Origin: Methanolobus profundi
GTDB taxonomy: Archaea; Halobacteriota; Methanosarcinia; Methanosarcinales; Methanosarcinaceae
Reading direction: 5' to 3'
Length of the DNA: 64,000 nucleotides
NCBI RefSeq assembly: GCF_900114835.1
Contig: NZ_FOUJ01000001.1
Coordinates: 930,001-994,000 of the forward strand
Part shown: in pieces, positions 8,884 through 17,575 of the stretch
Layout: every line of letters begins with the position of its first letter
How positions within the stretch are numbered: the stretch's first letter is position 1
Translations under genes and position numbers: made by a program
Notes under the pieces: generated by a model
Told to the model about the DNA's origin: nothing
Databases searched by the model: none
What the model saw: the letters and a program-made list of their open reading frames with translations, nothing else

Positions 8884-9006
8884 TCCCTGCCAAAGAAAAA
8901 GAGGCTGTTAACGTCAGGTTGTTCGCATTCCTCTTTGCTATTCTTTTATTTTGGGCTAAGCACCCATATTCCGGTTCAGAGTACTTTTACTAAACAATAC
9001 AGTTAA

Positions 9007-9016
9007 GTATTAAATA
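9007..9016 (+). promoter_or_regulatory. TATA box of the marR-MFS operon
   Basis: The A/T-rich TATTAAATAA region at about 9007-9017 is placed just before the operator pair at 9026-9054, as in the promoter of the winged-helix gene at 8489-8498. Confidence 0.45.
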
Positions 9017-9025
9017 ATCATAAAA

Positions 9026-9054
9026 GTTGTGAAGACAACAGTTGTTTCGACAAC
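9026..9054 (+). promoter_or_regulatory. Tandem operator (two 14-bp palindromes) before marR
   Basis: GTTGTGAAGACAAC (9026-9039) and GTTGTTTCGACAAC (9041-9054) are perfect GTTGT-N4-ACAAC palindromes with one base between them, the same 15-bp repeat distance as at 8511-8539. The pair ends 19 bp before the MarR ATG and follows the TATA-like sequence, a position suited to autorepression. Confidence 0.8.
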
Positions 9055-9073
9055 TAGCAGCAGAGGAAAATAA

Positions 9074-9547
9074 ATGAAATACATACCCCTTGGGGCATAC
9101 ATCTCAATGACCTATCGGAGTCATTTTGTTAGGATCAATAACCAGATGAAAGAACTTGGACTTTCATCAGGCCAGTTTCACGTACTCATGGTACTTGCTG
9201 ATCAGCAGGGTATTACACAGGATTTCCTGGCAGGTTCACTGCTCATTGACAAAGGAACAGTTGCCAGAGCGGTAAATATTCTTGAGAAAAATGGGATCGT
9301 AAGACGCATCCCGGATGAAAACAACCGCAGAGCTGTGCTTGTTTACCTGACCGAGAAAGGTGAAGAGCTCATCCCTGAGGTGGAGAAGATAGACAGAGAA
9401 TGGGAAGAAGCTGTCTTAAGAGATCTTACAGAAGAAGAGAAAGATCAGGCTAAGTCCTTGCTCCGCAAGATAGCGCAGAACAGCTACGCAAATGCTTACG
9501 AAAAAGGTGACAGAAAATGGAAGGAATTTCCACTGAAAGACCATTAG
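9074..9547 (+). CDS. MarR-family transcriptional regulator
   Basis: The 157-residue protein has the full MarR winged-helix core: a dimerising first helix (SMTYRSHFVRINNQMKELGLSSGQFHVLMVLA), recognition segment TQDFLAGSLLIDKGTVARAVNILEKNGIVRR, and the wing with the conserved DENNRRAVLVYLTEKG sequence (about 90-105). MarR proteins commonly repress adjacent drug exporters and release DNA on binding a small phenolic or drug-like ligand. The MFS gene overlaps its 3' end by 31 bp, so they are co-transcribed. GAGG precedes the ATG. The tandem palindromes at 9026-9054 are the probable autoregulatory site. Confidence 0.92.
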   Translation: MKYIPLGAYISMTYRSHFVRINNQMKELGLSSGQFHVLMVLADQQGITQDFLAGSLLIDKGTVARAVNILEKNGIVRRIPDENNRRAVLVYLTEKGEELIPEVEKIDREWEEAVLRDLTEEEKDQAKSLLRKIAQNSYANAYEKGDRKWKEFPLKDH

Positions 9548-10803
9548 AACATCAAAAACAGAATTCAAAGCAAAAAAATGAGACTTTAAAGCTCATAGTC
9601 ATCCTCAGTGCATCCATGCTCACCATCATGGGTTCAGCAGCCGTAGCACCGGCACTTCCGGAGATGTTAGAATTCTTTGGTGATATCCCTGACGCAGGTC
9701 TGCTGGTATCCATGGTAGTCACACTACCGGCACTGGGTATCATTCTCAGTTCACCCTTCATCGGCATCCTCGCTGACAGATACAGCAGGAAGAACATGCT
9801 CATGGTCTCCCTTGCCATATTTGCAGTTGTAGGAGTCACCGGTGCTGTTCTTAATTCACTTTACGTAATACTTGCTTTCAGAATATTACTTGGAGTTGGA
9901 ATTGCAGGAATGACGATCTGTGCCACAGCCCTGCTCGCAGACAACTATTCCGGTGCTGAACTTAAGAAAAAGATAGGACTGCAATCTGCATGCATGGGTT
10001 TTGGAGCTGTGGTCCTTGAAGTTGCAGGTGGTGCTCTTGCAGATATCAGCTGGCATGCACCTTTCTACATATACCTCATCTCACTTCTGATAATCCCTGG
10101 AGCTATGATCTCGATTAGTAGTTCAAAAAGCAATAATAAAAATGACCATCATGCTGAAAATATTAATGCTGAAAGGCATTTTAAAGAAAAGAAACTACAA
10201 CTCAAAAGTATCGCTCTTATTTATGTAGCCACATTCACACTAATGGTGCTTTTCTTTTCAGTACCAACAAAACTTCCATTCGTACTGGACGAGAAAGGGA
10301 TCACATCAGCATTACTAATTGGTGCTTTGATATCAATTCCAGGACTTTTCGGTACTGTTGGAGCACTGGCACAAGTAAAGGTCTCAGGTTTCGTTACAGA
10401 GATGAAGACAAATCTCTTCTTCTTCATAATGATGGGAGCAGGCGTATTCATCCTCTCCATTGCACCTGATATGCCATCTCTTATAGCCGGGCTGATAATA
10501 ACAGGGATAGCTTTTGGTATCATAAACACCACGAACCTTAGCTGGCTTGGAAGGATCGCACCTGAGGAATCCCGTGGAAAGATATTCTCAGGATTTACTA
10601 CTGTGCTTTTCCTCGGACAGCTCGCAAGTCCCCTGATAATCCAACCGATCCTTAAAACCGGAACACTCTACGATGCCTACGCATTCCTTGGAATTGCAGG
10701 GATCGGACTTGGATTGATATTTGGTATTGTCAATGCCACTGGAGTTATCGAACAACCTCATATGGTGATCGAACAGCCTATGGGAATAGGATCAAAAGAA
10801 TAG
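9517..10803 (+). CDS. MFS transporter, probable drug/metabolite exporter
   Basis: The 428-residue protein has about twelve hydrophobic spans. It carries the major facilitator motif between spans 2 and 3 (GILADRYSRKNML, about 88-100) and motif-like glycines of span 5 (GFGAVVLEVAGGALAD). The N-terminal 25 residues are polar. A charged central loop (SSSKSNNKNDHHAENINAERHF, about 200-225) separates the two six-span halves. The gene overlaps marR by 31 bp in another frame, implying translational coupling. Export of a toxic aromatic or drug-like compound is the usual role of MarR-linked members; the substrate is not known. Confidence 0.88.
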   Translation: MEGISTERPLEHQKQNSKQKNETLKLIVILSASMLTIMGSAAVAPALPEMLEFFGDIPDAGLLVSMVVTLPALGIILSSPFIGILADRYSRKNMLMVSLAIFAVVGVTGAVLNSLYVILAFRILLGVGIAGMTICATALLADNYSGAELKKKIGLQSACMGFGAVVLEVAGGALADISWHAPFYIYLISLLIIPGAMISISSSKSNNKNDHHAENINAERHFKEKKLQLKSIALIYVATFTLMVLFFSVPTKLPFVLDEKGITSALLIGALISIPGLFGTVGALAQVKVSGFVTEMKTNLFFFIMMGAGVFILSIAPDMPSLIAGLIITGIAFGIINTTNLSWLGRIAPEESRGKIFSGFTTVLFLGQLASPLIIQPILKTGTLYDAYAFLGIAGIGLGLIFGIVNATGVIEQPHMVIEQPMGIGSKE

Positions 10804-10855
10804 AAAAGATCATTATAAGGAACATGTAAGATCCTGCTCATCAGGATCTTGCAAA

Positions 10856-11542
10856 CTACTGCTCTTCTACCCACTCATCACTGACCAGGACACCATCCTG
10901 GAATGTGATCACCCTGTCAACATACTTCACATGCCATGGTTCATGTGTCACCATTACAATGGTCTGGCCATAATTATCGTTCAGGTCCTTGAACACTTCC
11001 AGTACCTGTTCTGAATTTCTGGTATCAAGGTTTGCACAGGGCTCATCGGCAAACATAATGTCAGGTTTTTTAGCAATGGCCCTTGCAATGGCCACCCTTT
11101 GCTTTTCCCCACCTGATAACTCATCAGGGATCCTGTCATGTTTATCTTTCAGGCCAACCTTGTCAAGTGCTTCAAGGGCAACTTTATAGGATTCCTTCTT
11201 AGACTTGCCTTCCATCATGGAAAGAATATACACATTCTCTGCAGCGGTCATCTCATTGATAAGTGCATAGTCCTGGAACACATAACCCACCTGTGTTAAC
11301 CTGTAATAGCTCCTTTCCGCCTCGGGCAGGCTGGAAACCTTCAGACCCCTGATGGTGTATTCCCCATCCGTTGCATCATCAAGCAATGCCAGAATTCTCA
11401 GGAGGGTTGTTTTACCACATCCCGATGCTCCCATAATGGCTACGAACTCACCTTTGTTGATCTCAAAGGAAACACCATTAAGAGCTTTAACTGTCATATC
11501 CCCTGAACCATAATACCTTTTCAGGTCCTTTACAGTGATCAT
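10856..11542 (-). CDS. ABC transporter ATP-binding protein (MacB/LolD type)
   Basis: The 228-residue ATPase has Walker A GASGCGKTT (about 37-45), the Q-loop in VGYVFQDYALI, the signature LSGGEKQR (about 140), Walker B DIMFADEP and the switch His in MVTHE. This is the LolD/MacB subfamily, which powers mechanotransmission rather than substrate passage. The start at 11542 is two bases after the permease stop, so the genes are coupled; an upstream in-frame ATG would overlap the permease. The preceding genes encode the FtsX-like permease and a secreted CARD-like protein, together forming one transporter. Confidence 0.92.
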   Translation of the reverse strand: MITVKDLKRYYGSGDMTVKALNGVSFEINKGEFVAIMGASGCGKTTLLRILALLDDATDGEYTIRGLKVSSLPEAERSYYRLTQVGYVFQDYALINEMTAAENVYILSMMEGKSKKESYKVALEALDKVGLKDKHDRIPDELSGGEKQRVAIARAIAKKPDIMFADEPCANLDTRNSEQVLEVFKDLNDNYGQTIVMVTHEPWHVKYVDRVITFQDGVLVSDEWVEEQ

Positions 11543-11544
11543 TA

Positions 11545-12756
11545 TCAGCGTCCCCATATGGCTTTGAGTATACTTTCCTTTGATACGCTCCATGCAGGCA
11601 GCGTTCCGGCGATCACCGACAGAGTGAGCATTGTAGCTATGCTCTCGATAAGCAGCATTACATCTATCTGCGGCCTTATTTCCATAGTCTCATAGAATAC
11701 CACCGGATTTGCCTGGAAATAGAGCATAAGTGAGAGATACAATATCAATCCTGCAAAGATCCCGATCGAAACATAGAACATACTTAAGAATGCATAGGAC
11801 AGGACTATCGACCTTGGAGTGATCCCCACAGCTTTCAGGATGCCGATCTCCTTTTTCCTGTTGAGTATGTTGATGTAGATTATAATAAGTATCAATGCTG
11901 CACCGACTATCAGACCCACGAATTTCGACATAGTGTCTATAGCACCCAGACTTTGCATTGCCTGCCTGATAAGGGTCTCTGATTTATCTGCCCATGTGAA
12001 GATCTTTTCGTTCACCCCGGCTTCCCTTATCTTGTCCTTCATTTCATCTTCAGTACCCTGTTCATCTATCCTGACCACTACACTGGTAGCCTTGCCGCTA
12101 TCCAGGCCGTATACATCTTCTATCTCTTTGTAATGGACCATAGCATTCAGGTCCACAAGTTCAAAATTACCTTCCATGATGCCTTTGACCTTATAGGTCC
12201 GCTTCACACCATTGCTGTATGTTACATCAACAAGTGATCCTGTTCTGGTTTCACCCAGATCATCATAAATTTCACCAAATGTCGTACTTGTACCTGAGAT
12301 AATAGAGCCGATGATGATCTCATCACGGGAAAGATCACCCAGAAAATCCCCTTCTTTGATAATGTACGGATATTGTGAAATATCATATTCTTCCGTAGGG
12401 ATCACACCTGTGATGGTCGCTCCCACAACATTCTGTTTATGTTCGATAGATGCTCCCACATCCAGCCTCTTGGTTGCAGCCCTCACACCTTCCACAGCAC
12501 GGACCTTCTTCAGGACATTATCGGCATTGTTGATGTAGGTATTATCACCTGTAGGTTCGATAACAATGTCCCCATAAGGATAATCACGCATGAAACCTGT
12601 GAACAGGACCGTCATCCCTCCTATCATCGAAGGGAGAAAAACAAGGTTCATAAAGATAAGTGAAAGCACAAAAACAATGAATACCAATGTTTTTTTGTTG
12701 CCTCTCTTTATGCTGCTGCCTGCAATGAGTGCTCCAACCCTGATATCATCTATCAT
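11545..12756 (-). CDS. FtsX/MacB-like ABC transporter permease
   Basis: The product (403 aa) has the MacB/FtsX topology: one N-terminal span (TLVFIVFVLSLIFMNLVFLP), a periplasmic-type domain of about 230 residues and three C-terminal spans, with the NRKKEIGILKAVG coupling sequence at about 315. I prefer the ATG at 12756, about 6 nt behind GAGGTG; a GTG at 12765 in the same frame lies within that site. It sits between the secreted three-domain protein and the ATPase in one operon. In archaea such complexes act at the cell envelope on lipids, peptides or surface proteins. Confidence 0.9.
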   Translation of the reverse strand: MIDDIRVGALIAGSSIKRGNKKTLVFIVFVLSLIFMNLVFLPSMIGGMTVLFTGFMRDYPYGDIVIEPTGDNTYINNADNVLKKVRAVEGVRAATKRLDVGASIEHKQNVVGATITGVIPTEEYDISQYPYIIKEGDFLGDLSRDEIIIGSIISGTSTTFGEIYDDLGETRTGSLVDVTYSNGVKRTYKVKGIMEGNFELVDLNAMVHYKEIEDVYGLDSGKATSVVVRIDEQGTEDEMKDKIREAGVNEKIFTWADKSETLIRQAMQSLGAIDTMSKFVGLIVGAALILIIIYINILNRKKEIGILKAVGITPRSIVLSYAFLSMFYVSIGIFAGLILYLSLMLYFQANPVVFYETMEIRPQIDVMLLIESIATMLTLSVIAGTLPAWSVSKESILKAIWGR

Positions 12757-12767
12757 ACCGGACACCT

Positions 12768-13997
12768 CTATTCTTCTGTGTCCTCACCCGGGATGCTACC
12801 GCCTTCCATTAGCTGCTTGATGATCTCATCCTTTGACCTTTTAGTCCTGTAATTGTTATAGGCCAGTCCACCAATGACCGCCAGAAGCAGCAATACAACA
12901 ATGATAGTTCCTGCCCCGCCACTCTTTTCCATAACTATGACATTGACCTTCGTCTCGATCTGCTCCTCCCCGAAATCATCGATATAAGTGATGATCACCG
13001 GGATCTCGAACTCTCCTTTCTGGTCTGCAATAAAAGTGATAACTGCAGGTCCATCCTCATCAGGGTCAAGAGTTCCGATGAAGGATTCTTTCAGTCCTTT
13101 GAATGGATGGTCTGCATAGACACGTATCGAATTGATGGTCCTGTCACCGGAGTTCTCGACCCTCATGGTAAGTTCCACAGTATCATCCACATAAGGAAGA
13201 ACAGGATCGACCTTTACAGATGCGAGGTTCAGACTTCCTTTTCTGTCAAGAACGGTTATCTGAATATCATATTCATCCTTCTGAACACCGTAATCATCCT
13301 CATATTCTATGATGACTGGTATTTGAAATGTTCCTGAAATGTTAGCCTTGAACTTGAACGATGCTGTCTGAGTGTCATTTGCTGCAAGTGCCCCTATAGT
13401 GGAACCTGTGATCCCTTTAAAATCATGTTCCAGATAGACCTCTACGGACTTTGCTATTGAATCCCCGAAATTCTGTATCTCAAGATCAAGATCAACCGTG
13501 TCACCGGCATAGATATACTTCGGATCGGTACTGACAGAAGCGATCCTTGGTTCTGCGTGCTCACCTGTAACTATGATCTCAACTTCATAGTACGCTGTTC
13601 TTTTGGCATCCGTACTTCCGTATGTAAGTTTCAGTTTAATGATATGAGGACCTGGAGTAGCATCCTGGGTCGTTCTCATATGGTATATCAACTGCCTCTC
13701 GCTATCTTTATAGACGAACTGAGGAATTTCAGTGGCAAGGTCCTCTGTAACTATAATGTCAGGTGGAATACTGATTATCTCGAATGTGATATCTTCAGGC
13801 ACCTGGGTCCCGCAATTCTCAAGGCTTATCCCCACAGTGAACTCTTCATCCCTGCCAACAGAACTTGGACTGATATCTTCCACTACTGCTCTTAAACATT
13901 CATCCCCGGATGATTCTGCCTGAACAATACTTGCTCCTGCCATAAGGATTGCAACGATAACCAGAAATGAATAGATAGCTTTTGTATTTCGACCCAT
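12768..13997 (-). CDS. Surface protein with three CARDB/S-layer-like Ig repeats (transporter partner)
   Basis: A signal peptide (1-27) is followed by three Ig-like domains of about 105 residues. The second and third align well with each other (DPKYIYAGDTVDLDLEIQNFGD versus DPVLPYVDDTVELTMRVENSGD). A C-terminal membrane span (IIVVLLLLAVIGGLAY) ends in a basic and acidic tail. This is the COG1361-like layout often encoded before MacB-type ATPase and permease genes in archaea. The protein is tethered outside the membrane and probably works with the permease. Only 11 bp separate it from the permease ATG. Confidence 0.8.
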   Translation of the reverse strand: MGRNTKAIYSFLVIVAILMAGASIVQAESSGDECLRAVVEDISPSSVGRDEEFTVGISLENCGTQVPEDITFEIISIPPDIIVTEDLATEIPQFVYKDSERQLIYHMRTTQDATPGPHIIKLKLTYGSTDAKRTAYYEVEIIVTGEHAEPRIASVSTDPKYIYAGDTVDLDLEIQNFGDSIAKSVEVYLEHDFKGITGSTIGALAANDTQTASFKFKANISGTFQIPVIIEYEDDYGVQKDEYDIQITVLDRKGSLNLASVKVDPVLPYVDDTVELTMRVENSGDRTINSIRVYADHPFKGLKESFIGTLDPDEDGPAVITFIADQKGEFEIPVIITYIDDFGEEQIETKVNVIVMEKSGGAGTIIVVLLLLAVIGGLAYNNYRTKRSKDEIIKQLMEGGSIPGEDTEE

Positions 13998-14166
13998 CCT
14001 CTACTTAACTCCCTTGTATTCTTCCTAAATTACAAGTTATTATTAGAAAATGTGTAAATTATCATGTATATAGACTTTGGACATAACAGCAGATCGAACC
14101 GGGTGAAAGATGTCTATGGGGAGATCGTGCTAACTAAGGAAAAATACCATTCTTGCTCCAGGAAGG

Positions 14167-14925
14167 TCAAACATCCCTTACAAGCCGTAATCCAACACGA
14201 CTACTGTTCCTTCTTACAACCGAAGGCAGGTAATAGCGACTTGCAGATCGGCATCCCACAGCAGGTGTCTGCCAGCTGCCTCCCCGCAGCACCCTCATAG
14301 ACCTTGATCCATCAAGATCCTCTCTTGCACTGCCATCCCGGGGAGCATTGTCATAACTGTCATGATAGACATCCTGCATCCATTCCCAGAGATTCCCGTG
14401 CATATCATACAATCCCCAATTATTGGGTTTTTTCTCTCCAACTGGATGAGAACCGATATCCTGATTCCCATAATAACAATATGGATCAAGTTCAGTTTCA
14501 CTATCACCGAAAGAATATCTCGTAATACTGCCTGCCCTGCATGCATATTCCCATTCAGCTTCAGATGGCAGACGGTATCTGACCGTATCCTCTTTTTCGT
14601 TCAACCTCGCAATGAACTCCTGTCCAGCACTCCATGAGACCCTGTCCACAGGTCTCCCGGACCCTTTGAACTTAGAGGGATCGTTCTCCATTATCTCAGA
14701 CCATTGTTCCTGTGTTACCAGATATCTTCCAAGATAGAATGACCTTTTAATATTCACTTTATGAACAGGACCTTCGTTTCTGTACCAGTTCTTTTCAGGC
14801 ACCACGGAACCCATTTGAAACTCGCCGGAAGGGATCGATACGAACTCCATCCCGATCGAATTGACCAGAGTGACAGGATGCTCCCGCCTTGCTGTTCCTG
14901 AGATATAGCCTGTTTGCAGATCCAT
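14167..14925 (-). CDS. FGE/SUMF1-fold protein without the sulfatase-activating cysteines
   Basis: The 252-residue protein has the formylglycine-generating-enzyme fold: SIPSGEFQMGS (about 33-43), EGPVHKV, FYLGRYLVTQEQW, VDRVSWSAGQEFIARLN, YRLPSEAEWEYACRAG, GLYDMHGNLWEWMQD and the C-terminal VLRGGSW...SASRYY...VGLRLV. True sulfatase activators have two cysteines in the last part that bind copper; here only one Cys (AVGCRSASR) is present, so that activity is unlikely. Related proteins oxidise other substrates or act in unknown ways. It has no signal peptide. The gene follows the sensor kinase on the same strand by about 60 bp and may be co-transcribed with it. Confidence 0.85.
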   Translation of the reverse strand: MDLQTGYISGTARREHPVTLVNSIGMEFVSIPSGEFQMGSVVPEKNWYRNEGPVHKVNIKRSFYLGRYLVTQEQWSEIMENDPSKFKGSGRPVDRVSWSAGQEFIARLNEKEDTVRYRLPSEAEWEYACRAGSITRYSFGDSETELDPYCYYGNQDIGSHPVGEKKPNNWGLYDMHGNLWEWMQDVYHDSYDNAPRDGSAREDLDGSRSMRVLRGGSWQTPAVGCRSASRYYLPSVVRRNSSRVGLRLVRDV

Positions 14926-14984
14926 ATCATTGACTTCCTGTATACGGACAATAAAAAAAGATGAGAAAACGGACTATGCACACA

Positions 14985-17486
14985 TCAGTTCCATTTAGGG
15001 ATCTTTACATGGAACGAACTTCCCTGTCCGATCTCGCTCTCTATCCAGATATCTCCCTGATGGGCAGCCACAGTATCCTTGCAGATATACAGACTGGATT
15101 CAAATCCCTGGAACATCCTGGCAATAGAATCATCCGCCTGATACATCTTGTAGAACAGACGTGGTATCAGGTCCTGTGCTATACCCTCGCCATTATCCTT
15201 TATGCTCACATGCAGGTGTCCGTTCTCTTCATAGACATCTATCCCTATGCTGTTACCTTTAGGCGTGAGATTGATAGCATTATGGATCAGGTACACGAAC
15301 ATCTCTGTCAGCTTATCCTTATCACCTTTCACAGGCGGCAGACCTGTGGGTATATTCTTTTCAAGAGCAAGCTCTTTCTCATCGATAAGCAGGATCTGGT
15401 TCAACAGGACATCAGAAAGTACAGTGCCTAAACTCACCGGTTCAAAGGAATACTCGATCCTGCCTGACTGCTGAAGGTCACTATAAAGTACCGCATCGAT
15501 AAGCAGTTTCAGTCTCTCGGAGTTGTTCAGTAATGCAGAGATAGCCTCCTTCTGGGAATCATCCAGCAGGTTCAGAGTTTCATCGTCCAGTGCATCGAAA
15601 CTATGTAAAAGGTCATGACCTTTCCTCATACTATCCTCGAGGAACTCCTCCCTGATCATATTCACCGATCGAAGCTTTGTATTAGCTTTTGATAATTCTT
15701 CGGAGTACTTGCTCAGAGCACCTATCAACTGCTTCCTCTGGATAAGTTTCCACATACCCTGCATGAGAAGTGTGAGCTGGCGAACATCGGATTCATCATA
15801 GTTCTCCTCCTTGTTACCGACACCCACAACAGCAACGATATGATCACCATCGAATATTGGGACATTCATATGTCTTATAAGTTCGACATGTCCCTCAGGA
15901 TAACCTTTCTTCATTGGGTCAGGAGCAGCATAATCGTTAGTTATGATAGCCTTTCTTTGTTTTACAGCCTCACCCCAGAGTCCTGTGGATTCTACAGGAT
16001 AGATGAACTGCCTGTCACTTATCCCACACTCTGCCATTGCATTCTTTGACCACGAATGCATGATAAGATCAGTTTCACCGGCATTCATGAATGCAAGATA
16101 ACCAAGCTTGCTCTCGGTAAGTCTTACAGCCTCTTCCTTAACGAACTCAGCTATCTCATCAAGGGAATCACCTGTCATCTCATTGAGCCTGATAAGAGCT
16201 TCCAGTCTGGATTCGTTCAAATGCTTTGCCTTTTCGGCCTTCTTACGTTCAGTTATATCACGTGCAACGGAAAGGATCGTCTTCTTACCATTGTAATTGA
16301 TCATCCTTGCATTGATCTCCAGAGGGATAACAGAACCGTTTTTACAGATCGCTGCTGCCTCGTACATGACCTTATGGTCCCTTTCGATCACCTTGATAAG
16401 TTCACAGGCACGCTGTACATACCATGAAGGAACAATGTCTATAGGGGATGAATTCAAAATAAAGTCCTTTGAATAACCAAGACTATCTACTACCACCTTG
16501 TTAACATCTATGAGATTACCGTTCAGTTCACTGACATAGATCTGGTCATTGATGTTGTTGAAGATCGTCTTGAACCTGTGATCAGCTTCCCTGAAGCTCT
16601 CGTTAGCGATCCTGTGCTCGATCTCGATAGCTGCCAGATCAGCATTGGCTTTCAGGTACTCGTAACATGTTTTCTTGGGTTTGTTCGGGAAATTGAAATA
16701 CATCAGGAAGACACCTAATATCTCACCGGTGGAGGCGGTGATGAGCTCTGCCCAGCTGGCTTTAAGACCTGCTTTCTTTGCAAGCTCCCTGTGTCTTGCC
16801 CAATATGGATGCACCTCTATATTATCGACTATCACCCGTTCTCCCATATAGAGTGCAGTACCTCCCGAACAAACTCCGTATCCTATCTCCAGCCCTTCTA
16901 GAGCTTCTTTATAAAATGAAGGAAGATTAGGTGCAATGACACGACAGATATGCTGATGCTGCTTATCCAGTAGCATAACGGCACATGTAAGCCCTTCGCG
17001 GATCCTTTCCGCATTGGTGACAAGTAGTCCCAGAACATCCTCAAGTGAGATCTCAGTAAGCACTTTCCTTCCATGGTTCTTCTGTTGATGGACTATCATT
17101 TGATGGTGCTTACGCTCAGTGATATCAGTTATCGTGCCTTCGAGGTGGATATTGTCCTTGTCATAGACCTTTATACGAACCCGGTCCTCAACAAAACGCA
17201 CCTCATCGAACCGGCTCAGTATCCTGTATTCCTGAATGAACTCAGGTAACTGTTTATTAAGGTACTTGAAAGCCTTCATTACAGCTTTCCTGTCATCAGG
17301 ATGGATAAGGTCAGCAAATTTTACCTTACCTGAATAGAGTTCTTCAGGTGCATAGCCGAACTGTCTTACATTGTTAGAAATATACTTTACCGGAAGACCT
17401 TTTTCGACTTTCCTTGATATCACAATAACTGGACTATTGTTTATCACCGATTCCATGCTGATATCTAGATCTGGTTGTAAGCTCAT
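14985..17486 (-). CDS. Sensor kinase, PAS-GAF-PAS-GAF-HATPase (MsmS/RdmS-like layout)
   Basis: The 833-residue cytoplasmic protein contains PAS (about 15-125), GAF (about 140-290), PAS (about 300-415), GAF (about 435-590), a coiled dimerisation region (about 600-690) and a HATPase domain (about 720-833). This order matches the methanogen heme sensors MsmS and RdmS of Methanosarcina acetivorans, known to act with Msr regulators on methyltransferase genes. Cys487 in the second GAF is a possible heme ligand but is not proven. The kinase core looks degenerate: no canonical H-box (SHELRTPL) is visible, and the G2 region reads QGFESSLYICK instead of a GxGLGL pattern. The N-box (HNAINLTP) and DNGEGI are kept. 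The RamA-like gene and an Msr gene lie just upstream on the same strand. Confidence 0.85.
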   Translation of the reverse strand: MSLQPDLDISMESVINNSPVIVISRKVEKGLPVKYISNNVRQFGYAPEELYSGKVKFADLIHPDDRKAVMKAFKYLNKQLPEFIQEYRILSRFDEVRFVEDRVRIKVYDKDNIHLEGTITDITERKHHQMIVHQQKNHGRKVLTEISLEDVLGLLVTNAERIREGLTCAVMLLDKQHQHICRVIAPNLPSFYKEALEGLEIGYGVCSGGTALYMGERVIVDNIEVHPYWARHRELAKKAGLKASWAELITASTGEILGVFLMYFNFPNKPKKTCYEYLKANADLAAIEIEHRIANESFREADHRFKTIFNNINDQIYVSELNGNLIDVNKVVVDSLGYSKDFILNSSPIDIVPSWYVQRACELIKVIERDHKVMYEAAAICKNGSVIPLEINARMINYNGKKTILSVARDITERKKAEKAKHLNESRLEALIRLNEMTGDSLDEIAEFVKEEAVRLTESKLGYLAFMNAGETDLIMHSWSKNAMAECGISDRQFIYPVESTGLWGEAVKQRKAIITNDYAAPDPMKKGYPEGHVELIRHMNVPIFDGDHIVAVVGVGNKEENYDESDVRQLTLLMQGMWKLIQRKQLIGALSKYSEELSKANTKLRSVNMIREEFLEDSMRKGHDLLHSFDALDDETLNLLDDSQKEAISALLNNSERLKLLIDAVLYSDLQQSGRIEYSFEPVSLGTVLSDVLLNQILLIDEKELALEKNIPTGLPPVKGDKDKLTEMFVYLIHNAINLTPKGNSIGIDVYEENGHLHVSIKDNGEGIAQDLIPRLFYKMYQADDSIARMFQGFESSLYICKDTVAAHQGDIWIESEIGQGSSFHVKIPKWN

Positions 17487-17575
17487 GTTTTTACCACAGA
17501 TTATGTTAATTCCTGAATTACTCTTCGATCAAATGAAAATACAATGCTGAAGAACTATACCATAAAAAATGGGGA

